Source: Candidatus Liptonbacteria bacterium
Lineage (GTDB): Bacteria > Patescibacteriota > Minisyncoccia > UBA6257 > 2-01-FULL-56-20
Direction: 5' to 3'
Assembly (NCBI GenBank): GCA_016204355.1
Contig: JACQKT010000011.1
Coordinates: 1-34,150 of the forward strand
Length of the DNA stretch: 34,150 nt
A program made the translations under genes and the position numbers. The notes below the pieces were generated by a model that was not told the origin of the DNA, did not search any database, and was given only the letters and a program-made list of their open reading frames with translations. Positions 1 through 8,830 of this stretch are shown here, one piece after another. Each line of letters opens with the position of its first letter. Position 1 is the stretch's first letter.

Positions 1-45
1 ATATTAGCGAGGCCGATATAATATCGCTCATCAATTAATCACTAT

Positions 46-261
46 ATGGATAACATTCGAGAAAATAAAACTAAAAATACTGTATACAAAGTGGGAAGTA
101 TTATACCCGAGAGCGGTCTTTATATATGCGTACCCTGTGGCAATAAAAAATACCTGAGGGCGGGGGCGCGTTTTGGAAATTGCTTAAAATGTCTTGGCAA
201 AGACTGGAGGTTATTTAGAAAAGGATTGGAACTTTGGGAAAAAATATATGAAGAAAAATAG
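46..261 (+). CDS. Small zinc-ribbon protein (CxxC...CxxC)
   Basis: 71-aa ORF with YICVPCGN...GNCLKCLGKDW; overlaps the next gene start; TATAAT at 17-22 upstream. Confidence 0.6.
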   Translation: MDNIRENKTKNTVYKVGSIIPESGLYICVPCGNKKYLRAGARFGNCLKCLGKDWRLFRKGLELWEKIYEEK

Positions 262-1291
262 CACAATAGTTTTAATCGTTTTTGCGGGAATAATTGCCGT
301 CGTTTTGTGGCAACGATTCACAAGAGATGATTTTAATTTGCCTCGTGGTGGGGAAGCAAAAACGGAAACGATATCCATTCCTGATGGCGAGGCAGATGGC
401 AATACTTCATTTTCAACAAAAGAAATTATGGTTACTGACGGTGTAAAACACAGCGTTCCCTTAAGTGAGATTATCGGCGGCGGACCGCCAAAAGACGGTA
501 TTCCGTCCATAGACAATCCTAAATTTATTTCTATCGCTGAGGCAGAAAAATTTTTAAACGACAGCGAGCCGGGCATAGCTCTCGATATCGGTGGTTCGGC
601 ACGATTCTACCCGTTTCAAATCCTAGTCTGGCATGAAATTGTAAATGATACTATCGGCGACCAGCGCGTACTCGTAACCTACTGCCCGCTTTGTCTTTCC
701 GGCATCGTTTTTGACCCGTTGGTCCGCGGCGAGCGCGTGGAATTCGGAACGTCAGGAAAACTGTGGAATTCCAATCTTGTCATGTACGACCGCAAGACTG
801 ATTCCCTATGGTCGCAGATTTTGGGCGAAGCGATTGTCGGGGAAATGACCGGCACGCAACTTAGAGTACTTTCTTCCGACATGACCAGATTCGGTGAATT
901 TAAAAAGCAGCATCCTCAAGGGACCGCACTCTCGCGCGATACGGGGGCGATTCGTTTTTACGGGCAAGACCCTTATGGTGATTACTATACTACGCCGGGG
1001 ACGTATTTCCCCGTCGGGGAAAAAGATAGTCGCTTATGCGATAAAGATTTTGTTTTAGGTATTGTAGTAAACGGAAAGGCAAAAGCGTATTTGCCGGAAA
1101 CGGTGAAGAAAGCCGGCGAGATAAGAGATCGTTTTGAAGGGAAAGATATCATTGCGCGATACGAAAAAGAAATCGATGCAGTTCGTCTTTTTGAGAAAAA
1201 AGCCGACGGCACGGTCGAGCGCATCAATCCGTTCGGAACGTTCTGGTTTTCTTGGGCCGCCGCACATCCGGGCACGGAACTATTTAAATGA
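248..1291 (+). CDS. DUF3179 domain-containing membrane-anchored protein
   Basis: N-terminal TM (STIVLIVFAGIIAVVLW); DUF3179-like LVWHEIVNDTIGDQRVLVTYCPLCLSGIVFD...FGTSGKLWNSNLVMYDRKTDSLWSQ. Start moved from 194 to ATG 248. Confidence 0.85.
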   Translation: MKKNSTIVLIVFAGIIAVVLWQRFTRDDFNLPRGGEAKTETISIPDGEADGNTSFSTKEIMVTDGVKHSVPLSEIIGGGPPKDGIPSIDNPKFISIAEAEKFLNDSEPGIALDIGGSARFYPFQILVWHEIVNDTIGDQRVLVTYCPLCLSGIVFDPLVRGERVEFGTSGKLWNSNLVMYDRKTDSLWSQILGEAIVGEMTGTQLRVLSSDMTRFGEFKKQHPQGTALSRDTGAIRFYGQDPYGDYYTTPGTYFPVGEKDSRLCDKDFVLGIVVNGKAKAYLPETVKKAGEIRDRFEGKDIIARYEKEIDAVRLFEKKADGTVERINPFGTFWFSWAAAHPGTELFK

Positions 1292-1354
1292 AATCTGACA
1301 TCGCAAACCATATAAATTAACGTCTTGCGGTGACATTATAATTGCTATTAAGAA

Positions 1355-1981
1355 ATGGACAACACTCAAATTAAAGGGACAAACTTAAAGCAAGAGGCGT
1401 CGCGCGAAATAAAACAGAGTGCGCGCGAGCTTGCGGAAAAAAGAGAAAAGCTCAAAAAAATAACAAAAAGAGCATTGTGGCTGTTTGTTGCCGCAGGCAT
1501 TGCGTATCTTCTTGTAACTTGGATAGTGGGCCAGTTCCCCAAAGGGCCGGACTACAGCCGAAGCTTCCACATTTTGGGAAGAGAGCATATCTCTCCGGGA
1601 AGCCCGCGACCCGAATATAATTCCGATCCGCCGACGTCTGGTCCGCACCATCCTAATCCTGCCGATGTCTCTTTCTACAGTAAGGAACTGCCGGACGAGC
1701 AATTAGTTCACAATCTCGAGCACGGGCATGTCTGGATTTCGTACCGCTCTGATTTGTCGCAGGAAGTCGTGGACAAACTGAAAGGATTTGCCGGCGGTAG
1801 TGTCATTGTTACCATGCGTTTAAGAAACGACTCGGACATTGCTCTTGCCGCCTGGGGCCGGCTCGATAAGTTCAATCTTGAAAGCGGCCCGTTCCCCGCA
1901 CAGCGCATAAAAGATTTTATATTGAGATATCAAAACAGAGGTCCGGAAAACCCCAATTTACCGAGCCATTTTCGACAATGA
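1355..1981 (+). CDS. DUF3105 domain-containing protein with N-terminal TM
   Basis: NSDPPTSGPHHP...EQLVHNLEHGHVWISYR is typical of DUF3105; TATAAT at 1337-1342. Confidence 0.85.
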   Translation: MDNTQIKGTNLKQEASREIKQSARELAEKREKLKKITKRALWLFVAAGIAYLLVTWIVGQFPKGPDYSRSFHILGREHISPGSPRPEYNSDPPTSGPHHPNPADVSFYSKELPDEQLVHNLEHGHVWISYRSDLSQEVVDKLKGFAGGSVIVTMRLRNDSDIALAAWGRLDKFNLESGPFPAQRIKDFILRYQNRGPENPNLPSHFRQ

Positions 1982-2099
1982 AAGAGTAAAATGAAATAAA
2001 GGCCGAAATAAAGCTACTTTTGGATTTTATATCAACATTGCATAATAATAATGATACGATTTCCAACAAGATGAAAATTAAAATTATAATTTAAAACCT

Positions 2100-2480
2100 A
2101 TGATATTACTTAGTCAGTACAGCGATATCGCATTCCTCGTTTTGCGCTTGGCGATTGCGGCAATCTTTATCTATCATGCACTGCCGAAACTGAAAAATGC
2201 TCAAGGAATGAGTCAGGTGATAGGTATGCCGGCCAGCATGATCTTTATGCTTGGTCTGGTCGAATTCGTTTCGTCTTTAGGAATGTTATTCGGCGTCTAT
2301 ATACAAATCGCAGCATTCCTTCTTGCGATGGTAATGGTCGGGGCCATCTACTTCAAGATTGCGAAATGGCACGTGCCGTTTGCGGCAATGGATAAAACCG
2401 GTTGGGAGATTGATCTTATTCTCCTGGCAGCCAGCGTTCTCATTCTTGTGAACGGCGGCGGGGCGATAGGAGTACAATAA
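2100..2480 (+). CDS. DoxX family membrane protein
   Basis: LRLAIAAIFIYHALPKLKN...GMPASMIFMLGLVEFVSSLGMLFGVY, four hydrophobic segments. Confidence 0.8.
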   Translation: MILLSQYSDIAFLVLRLAIAAIFIYHALPKLKNAQGMSQVIGMPASMIFMLGLVEFVSSLGMLFGVYIQIAAFLLAMVMVGAIYFKIAKWHVPFAAMDKTGWEIDLILLAASVLILVNGGGAIGVQ

Positions 2481-2484
2481 TTTT

Positions 2485-3444
2485 ATGCAATACGACCTTA
2501 TCATCATTGGTTCTGGCGCGGCTGGTCTCGGAGCTGCTCTATACAGCGGCCGATACCGGATGAAGACTCTGGTTATCGGCAGGGAATTCGGTGGCGAGAC
2601 GGCCAAAGCGGGAACTATCGAAAATTATCCGGGCATTCAAGCCGTTGATGGATATGAGCTTATGGATACAATGAAACAGCAGGTCAAAAAACTTGGCATT
2701 GAAGTGCTCGACGCGGAAGCCACTGAAGCGAGGCGGCAGGAGCATTGTTTTGAGATATGTGCGAATAAAACGACATATCAAACGCACGCGATCATTTTCG
2801 CCGTTGGGGCAGAGCGCCGTCGGCTTGGTTTGCCGAATGAAAAAGAGCTTACCGGCAAAGGCGTGCATTACTGCGTCACCTGCGATGGCCCCGTGTACAA
2901 CGGCAAGACAATCGCGATGGTCGGCGGCGGAGATGCTTCGGTTAAGGGCGCCGTACTTGCCGCAGAATACGTAGAAAAAGTATTCCTCATCGTGCGCGGC
3001 AAGGAAGTGACAGCAGAGCCAATCAATTTGGAAAGAATGAAGAAACTTGGCGATAAAATAGAACTCATTTTGGAAACAGAAGTCAAAGAAATCATTGGCG
3101 AAAAGAAGCTGGAGAAATTAATCCTTTCGACCGAGCTTAAAGGAGACCCGGAATTGATTGTTGACGGCTTGTTTGTGGAAATAGGGGCAATGCCGAATGT
3201 TGAGCTTGCAAAATCAATCGGCGCGGAGCTTGACGAACGCGGATACATCAAGACCGATGCCATGATGCAAACAAATATTGACGGCGTTTTCGCTGCCGGT
3301 GATACGGTCAATTATTTCGGTTCATTCAAGCAGGATATAACTGCCGCCGCTATGGGTGCGGTGGCGGCAACCTCTGCCTACAGCGACAGAAAAATTCACG
3401 GCGAGATTTGTCCGATTCACGCACAACCGGCGGCTGTCAATTAA
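2485..3444 (+). CDS. trxB: Thioredoxin reductase-like FAD/NAD(P) oxidoreductase
   Basis: GSGAAGLGAALYSGRY, redox motif YCVTCDGPVYNGK, VGGGDASVKGA, GVFAAGDT. Confidence 0.85.
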   Translation: MQYDLIIIGSGAAGLGAALYSGRYRMKTLVIGREFGGETAKAGTIENYPGIQAVDGYELMDTMKQQVKKLGIEVLDAEATEARRQEHCFEICANKTTYQTHAIIFAVGAERRRLGLPNEKELTGKGVHYCVTCDGPVYNGKTIAMVGGGDASVKGAVLAAEYVEKVFLIVRGKEVTAEPINLERMKKLGDKIELILETEVKEIIGEKKLEKLILSTELKGDPELIVDGLFVEIGAMPNVELAKSIGAELDERGYIKTDAMMQTNIDGVFAAGDTVNYFGSFKQDITAAAMGAVAATSAYSDRKIHGEICPIHAQPAAVN

Positions 3445-3479
3445 TAAAGGTCGGTGAATTAATAGTAAGATAAATAACT

Positions 3480-3653
3480 ATGAACGAAACAGAAAAAAAA
3501 TGCGCAAAATGCGGCGGAAAAACCACGGGGTACAAGTGCGATATGTGCGGCGCTGAAGCCGCTGAGCACGACGAGAAACACAGTTGCGGCGGAGGCCACT
3601 GCGTATCCAAGTGTACCGGTTGCAACCAGGCAGAAACACATTGCCCTTGCTGA
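3480..3653 (+). CDS. 57-aa Cys-rich (10 Cys) zinc-ribbon/metallothionein-like protein, absent from the ORF track
   Basis: Translated by eye: MNETEKKCAKCGGKTTGYKCDMCGAEAAEHDEKHSCGGGHCVSKCTGCNQAETHCPC*; fits between trxB-like and tlpA-like genes (gaps 35 and 3 nt). Confidence 0.75.
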   Translation: MNETEKKCAKCGGKTTGYKCDMCGAEAAEHDEKHSCGGGHCVSKCTGCNQAETHCPC

Positions 3654-3656
3654 AAC

Positions 3657-4199
3657 ATGATTAGGTCTTTGGTTGTTGTCGGTATTGCCGCATTGATTCT
3701 CGGGGGCGCCTGGTTGTTGATTTTTAACCGTACTGCCCCCGATGAATCAAATTCTCAAACGCAACTCCTGCCTGACCGGCAGGCAGTCGAGAAAGCGCCT
3801 GATTTTTCTCTGAAAGATTTTGAAGGTAAAACAGTGCGCCTCGCGGATTTTGCGGGCAAGCCGCTGATTGTTAACTCCTGGGCGGCATGGTGCCCGTTCT
3901 GCCGGAAAGAACTGGTCGATTTCGCCGCGGCGCAGAAAGAGTTTGGAAACAAAGTGGTTGTTATCGCCATAGACCGGGCGGAAGCGCGAGAAGTTGCTAA
4001 AAAGTATACCGACGAACTCGGCGTTACAGAGGATATTATTTTTCTTCTTGACCCCTCGGACAGTTTTTATCAATCAATCGGCGGATTTTCCATGCCGGAA
4101 ACCTTATTTGTAGATTCCGACGGCAGCGTTGTATTTCACAAAAGGGGACCTATGGATATCGATGAAATCCGCGAGAAGGTCGGGAAATTTAAAAATTGA
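3657..4199 (+). CDS. TlpA/ResA-like membrane-anchored thioredoxin
   Basis: N-terminal TM, WAAWCPFCRKEL active site (CPFC), thioredoxin-fold spacing. Confidence 0.85.
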   Translation: MIRSLVVVGIAALILGGAWLLIFNRTAPDESNSQTQLLPDRQAVEKAPDFSLKDFEGKTVRLADFAGKPLIVNSWAAWCPFCRKELVDFAAAQKEFGNKVVVIAIDRAEAREVAKKYTDELGVTEDIIFLLDPSDSFYQSIGGFSMPETLFVDSDGSVVFHKRGPMDIDEIREKVGKFKN

Positions 4200-4206
4200 C
4201 CCAGAC

Positions 4207-4581
4207 ATGAAAACATCCATTAACTCAGTTTTAAAAGTGACTGGCATTCCGGTTATTGTCGCTTCGCTTTGCTGTCTAACGCCGGTGATTATCGTTTTGT
4301 TCGGGCTGGGGTCGGTTTCGCTTGCCGCTTCGCTTGCAGACACGCTTTACGGTACGTATAAATGGGTTTTTCGCATTGCGGGGTTGGCGCTTCTTGGACT
4401 GTCGTTAGTTTGGTATCTGCGGCGCGAGAAAAAAATTTGCACGCTGGATGAAGCCCAAAAACGCCGCAATGAAATTCTCAATATCGTCGCCATTTCACTT
4501 ACGGTAGGAGTCGTCGGATATTTCTTGTGGCTTTATGTCGTGGTGGAATATGCCGGCAAATGGTTGGGTATCTGGAATTAA
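4207..4581 (+). CDS. MerT-like membrane protein with CC pair in TM1
   Basis: IPVIVASLCCLTPVIIVLFGLGSVSLAA resembles MerT-type TM1; further Cys in EKKICTLDEAQ. Start moved to ATG 4207. Confidence 0.55.
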   Translation: MKTSINSVLKVTGIPVIVASLCCLTPVIIVLFGLGSVSLAASLADTLYGTYKWVFRIAGLALLGLSLVWYLRREKKICTLDEAQKRRNEILNIVAISLTVGVVGYFLWLYVVVEYAGKWLGIWN

Positions 4582-4621
4582 AATAAGAAATCAGTATTTT
4601 CTTGCGATTCCAAAACGAAAC

Positions 4622-5044
4622 ATGAAAACAAAATACATAGCAACGCTGGCAATCATTGCTTTCCTGGTGCATATTATTTGGGAAAATGCTCAAGCCTCTC
4701 TCTATGTAGGCTACGAATCTTTTTCTCAGCATTTTCCGATGTGTCTAATCGGCACTGTAGGCGATGTCGCGATAACGCTTCTCGTTTTGGCATTTATGCG
4801 GCTTCTTAAAGAAGATGTAACACAGGCGACAGATTTCTTGGCGCTTGCCATGATGGGATTTGTCATCGCCGTTGCAATTGAACAGCATGCGCTGCTCACG
4901 GGCAGGTGGGGCTACGCACCCGCAATGCCGATAATCCCGATATTGGAAGTCGGGCTTACTCCAATCATGCAAATGATGTTGCTGCTCCCACTCTCATTCT
5001 ATCTGGCAAATTTGGCGAAGTCGGCTAAAAGTGCCTTTACTTAA
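4622..5044 (+). CDS. Small integral membrane protein, unknown function
   Basis: 140 aa, about four hydrophobic segments, in operon; start moved to ATG 4622. Confidence 0.6.
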   Translation: MKTKYIATLAIIAFLVHIIWENAQASLYVGYESFSQHFPMCLIGTVGDVAITLLVLAFMRLLKEDVTQATDFLALAMMGFVIAVAIEQHALLTGRWGYAPAMPIIPILEVGLTPIMQMMLLLPLSFYLANLAKSAKSAFT

Positions 5045-5045
5045 C

Positions 5046-7616
5046 ATGGTAAAAATCATTCAAAATAAGAACCAAATTCTATACCAATGCGAGGAATGCG
5101 GTTTGAAATACAAAAGTAAGGAAATCGCAGGAAAATGCCAGGCGTGGTGCTCGGAACATAAGAGCTGCAATCTCGACCTGATTAAATATGCTGTGGAAGA
5201 TAAAGATATCGCCGCGCCGAAGGAGCGCGCGAACACCCCGACAATCCTCGTCGTGTTTGGGGCGACTGGGGATCTCGCCGTGAAAAAAGTAATTCCCTCT
5301 CTCTGGAATTTATTCAGACACAAGCGCCTGCCGGATCGCCTGTCAGTAATCGGTTTTTCACGGAGAAATTTAACCAATATTGGTTTTAGGGAATTTGTCC
5401 AAAAAACAGTTTTAATGAGTGGTAATAACAAGACGACACGAAGGAAACTGGAACGTTTCGCCAAATTCTTCAAGTATCAGACAGGATTGTTCAACGATAC
5501 GGCGGCGTTTCGCTCGCTCGCCGATGCGATTACGGAGATCGAGGCATCGTGGGGTGTGTGCGCCAATAAGCTGTTCTACCTTGTCGTCCCGCCGCCGGAT
5601 TATGGCTTTATTTTCAAAAACCTCGCATCGGTCAAGCTAAATTTGCCGTGCGGCGGAAGCGGGGGCTGGAGCAGAATTCTCATAGAAAAACCTTTCGGCA
5701 CTGATTTAAAAAGCGCGCGCAAGCTCCAAGCGCTTCTGTCCTCATATTTTAAGGAAGAACAAATATACCGGATCGACCACTACCTCTTCAAAGAAATAGT
5801 TCAGGGCGTAGAGAATTTTCGGTTTTCCAACAATCTCTTCGAGCGCGCGTGGGATAACACGACAATTGAACGTATCGATGTCCGTCTTCACGAATCTATA
5901 GGAGTTGAAGACAGGGGTGGTTTTTACGATGCGGTAGGAGCACTGCGCGACGTAGGGCAAAATCACATGCTTTCCATGCTTGCCGCGATTACAATGGACA
6001 ACAACTTGGAGCCCGGCGCGGCATTCGTCCGAGAAAATCGCGCAGAAATTTTAAGAACCCTCGTTCCTTGGACCGCCAGCACGGTGAAAACCGATACATT
6101 TCGGGGGCAATATAGGGGATATGAGAAAATCAGCGGCGTCAAACCCGGCTCGAAAACAGAAACATATTTTGCGTTAAAAACCGGACTTCTGCATCCGCAC
6201 TGGAAAGGCATTCCGATTTTTATGGAAGCCGGAAAGCGGCTTGCGGAACCGCGAAAAGAAATTGTTTTGACACTCAAGCATCCGCCAGCGTGCTTGCTCT
6301 GCGAGGCAGGTTCGCATGGACCGAATAAAATCGTTTTCCGCATCGAGCCAAACGACGAGATAACCATTCATTTTTGGACAAAGAAACCGGGGTTTGAACG
6401 AATGCTTGAAGAACGGGTGTTTTCTTTCTTTTTGTACGAGAAAGAGATAAAGACGCAGTATGTGGAAGAATACGCGAAAATCATTCACGAAGCGATAATG
6501 GGAGAACAAGCGGTGTTCATAACGTCCGAAGAAGTTGAAGCGCTATGGAAATTTACCGACCCCGTTGTTAAGGGATGGAGGCGGAACATCGCTCCGTTAA
6601 CGCGATATGAGCCGGGCACCACGCCGACTCCGAAGATGTTAAAAATCAGTCCGGATATCTCTGACGAAAATAAATACGAAAAAAACACATTTCGCGCAAA
6701 CGGTGTCGCAATTATTGGCTTAGGGAAGATGGGGGCCAACATCGCGCGTCGCTTGATTTCCAAAAAGTGGAAGGTTGTGGGTTTTAATAAAACTATTGAT
6801 GCGACTAAGAAATTGGAAGAACAAGGAATGGGTGGCGCGTATTCGGTGAAAGAACTCGCAGAGAAATTAACTAAGCCGCGCATCGTGTGGCTGATGGTCC
6901 CCGCCGGAAACCCGGTGGACGATGCCATTTTCGGAAGGGAAGGACTTATCCATTTTCTGGAAAATGGCGACATTATTATTGACGGCGGGAATTCTTTTTA
7001 CAAAGATTCGGCTGCGCGCTACAAAAAACTCAAAAAACGAGGCATTCATTTTGTTGACATAGGTGTTTCGGGAGGACCGGAGGGAGCGCTCCACGGTGCG
7101 TCGTTGATGATAGGGGGCGATTCGAAAATGTTTCGGAAGCTTGAGCCGCTTTTTAACGAATTGTCGGTGCCGGATGGTTACAAATTTTTTAGAGGAGCCG
7201 GAGCGGGTCATTTCGTAAAAATGATTCATAATGGCATTGAATATGGCATGATGCAAGCGATTGCCGAGGGATTCACGATTCTCAAAAAGGCAAAATATAA
7301 ACTGAACTTATCGCAAGTCGCCGATGTCTACAACCACGGGAGCGTAATCGAATCGCGCCTTATTGACTGGCTAAAAAACGCGTTTGATGCGAATCGCAAT
7401 GATTTGAAGAATATTTCCGGTTCGGTCGGTTATACCGGCGAAGGGGCATGGACGGTGAAAACGGCAAAAGAATTAAAAGTACGAGCGCGCATTATCGAAG
7501 AAGCCCTGCGTTTCAGAATTAAATCGAAACGAGACCCAACCTATACGGGAAAAATTTTATCAGCTTTGCGGGAACAATTCGGCGGTCACCGGGTAAAAAA
7601 TAATAAAAAACTATGA
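5046..7616 (+). CDS. Fusion: N-terminal Cys/zinc-binding module + glucose-6-phosphate dehydrogenase (Zwf) + 6-phosphogluconate dehydrogenase (Gnd, short type)
   Basis: One continuous ORF. N-term YQCEECGLKYKSKEIAGKCQAWCSEHKSC; Zwf: VVFGATGDLAVKKVIPSLWNL, RIDHYLFKEIVQGVENFRFSN, GALRDVGQNHM; Gnd: AIIGLGKMGANIARRL, IIIDGGNSFYKDSAARY, DIGVSGGPEGALHGASLMIGGD, GHFVKMIHNGIEYGMMQAIAEG. Confidence 0.9.
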   Translation: MVKIIQNKNQILYQCEECGLKYKSKEIAGKCQAWCSEHKSCNLDLIKYAVEDKDIAAPKERANTPTILVVFGATGDLAVKKVIPSLWNLFRHKRLPDRLSVIGFSRRNLTNIGFREFVQKTVLMSGNNKTTRRKLERFAKFFKYQTGLFNDTAAFRSLADAITEIEASWGVCANKLFYLVVPPPDYGFIFKNLASVKLNLPCGGSGGWSRILIEKPFGTDLKSARKLQALLSSYFKEEQIYRIDHYLFKEIVQGVENFRFSNNLFERAWDNTTIERIDVRLHESIGVEDRGGFYDAVGALRDVGQNHMLSMLAAITMDNNLEPGAAFVRENRAEILRTLVPWTASTVKTDTFRGQYRGYEKISGVKPGSKTETYFALKTGLLHPHWKGIPIFMEAGKRLAEPRKEIVLTLKHPPACLLCEAGSHGPNKIVFRIEPNDEITIHFWTKKPGFERMLEERVFSFFLYEKEIKTQYVEEYAKIIHEAIMGEQAVFITSEEVEALWKFTDPVVKGWRRNIAPLTRYEPGTTPTPKMLKISPDISDENKYEKNTFRANGVAIIGLGKMGANIARRLISKKWKVVGFNKTIDATKKLEEQGMGGAYSVKELAEKLTKPRIVWLMVPAGNPVDDAIFGREGLIHFLENGDIIIDGGNSFYKDSAARYKKLKKRGIHFVDIGVSGGPEGALHGASLMIGGDSKMFRKLEPLFNELSVPDGYKFFRGAGAGHFVKMIHNGIEYGMMQAIAEGFTILKKAKYKLNLSQVADVYNHGSVIESRLIDWLKNAFDANRNDLKNISGSVGYTGEGAWTVKTAKELKVRARIIEEALRFRIKSKRDPTYTGKILSALREQFGGHRVKNNKKL

Positions 7617-8065
7617 ACATCGACCATTCACAAATTAAAGAGCTGGACTACAGCTACATCACCGACGGCATTTTCATCGGCACAAATCAGTGCTGTCAGA
7701 CGCATTTTGACGACAAATTGAGAAAAGAAGGAATCACTGCCGATATTTCTTTGGAAAAAGACCGGCTCGATGCTCCTTTCGGCGTTGATTTTTATCTTTG
7801 GATGCCTGTAGAAGACCATGCGGCCCCCAATTATGAACAATTGGAATTCGGAGTTTCCGCACTCGAGAAATTGGTCGCAATGGGGAGGAAAGTATATGTT
7901 CATTGCAAAAACGGGCACGGACGAGCTCCGACCTTAGTGGCCACTTACTTAGTGAAGAGCGGTAAAAGCCCCGAAGAAGCAGAGGCCTTGATAAAAGCAA
8001 AGCGCCCATCAATGCATCTTGAAGAGGTTCAGCGTGAAGCGATAATAAATTTTAGCCAAAAATAA
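7613..8065 (+). CDS. Dual-specificity/tyrosine phosphatase-like protein
   Basis: CX5R motif VYVHCKNGHGRAPT; 4-nt overlap with the upstream stop. Confidence 0.75.
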   Translation: MNIDHSQIKELDYSYITDGIFIGTNQCCQTHFDDKLRKEGITADISLEKDRLDAPFGVDFYLWMPVEDHAAPNYEQLEFGVSALEKLVAMGRKVYVHCKNGHGRAPTLVATYLVKSGKSPEEAEALIKAKRPSMHLEEVQREAIINFSQK

Positions 8066-8067
8066 TT

Positions 8068-8823
8068 ATGGACTTTTCACTTGTCATACCAGCATTCATA
8101 GCCGGCATTCTCACTTTTCTTGCTCCCTGCACGCTTCCCTTGGTGCCGGGTTATTTGGCGTTCATCAGCGGCGCGTCGGTTGAGGACTTGAAAGATCCGG
8201 AAAGAGCGAAGGGCGCGAAGCGCAGGATTTTTTTGAACGGAGTGTTGTACGTTTTGGGTTTTAGTTTGGTGTTTATCGCTTTTGGAATGCTCGCAGGATT
8301 TTTGGGAACGGCGCTTGCGCCCTATCGCATCTGGCTTACGAGGGTCGGTGGAATTTTGGTGATAACTTTCGGACTTTTTCTCATAGGGGTTCTTAAACTG
8401 CCGTTTTTAACTAAAGATTTTCAACTGAAGGTCGGCGGTGCAATCGGCAGGGGGCAGGGAAAGAGTTCGTTTATCCTCGGCTCGGCATTCGCTTTCGGCT
8501 GGACGCCTTGCGTGGGGCCCATTTTGGGGTCAATACTTCTTTTGGCATCAACTACGACAACCGCGATTCAGGGCGCGTTTCTCCTTTCCGTATTTTCTTT
8601 GGGTCTTGCCATCCCGTTTTTGGCTGTTGCCTTGGGAGTCGGCTCGGCGTCAAAATATATCGCAAAACTATCGAAACTTTTGAGCGTTATTTCCGTAATC
8701 GGTGGCATATTCTTGATCGGGCTCGGCATTCTGCTTTTCACAAACAAAATGACGCTGCTCATTTACTATGGCTATCAATTTTTTGATTTTATAAATTACG
8801 ACGCATTAATAGATTACTTATAA
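8068..8823 (+). CDS. ccdA: CcdA/DsbD-type transmembrane thiol-electron transporter
   Basis: LAPCTLPLVPGYLAFISG and FGWTPCVGPILGS motifs; six hydrophobic segments. Confidence 0.9.
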   Translation: MDFSLVIPAFIAGILTFLAPCTLPLVPGYLAFISGASVEDLKDPERAKGAKRRIFLNGVLYVLGFSLVFIAFGMLAGFLGTALAPYRIWLTRVGGILVITFGLFLIGVLKLPFLTKDFQLKVGGAIGRGQGKSSFILGSAFAFGWTPCVGPILGSILLLASTTTTAIQGAFLLSVFSLGLAIPFLAVALGVGSASKYIAKLSKLLSVISVIGGIFLIGLGILLFTNKMTLLIYYGYQFFDFINYDALIDYL

Positions 8824-8830
8824 TAAAACA

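Noticed and set aside
5779-5799. Zwf signature variant DHYLFKE (DHYLGKE canonical) as evidence of inactivation
   Set aside because: The His/Lys positions are kept and the variable residue is not catalytic, so loss of function cannot be claimed.
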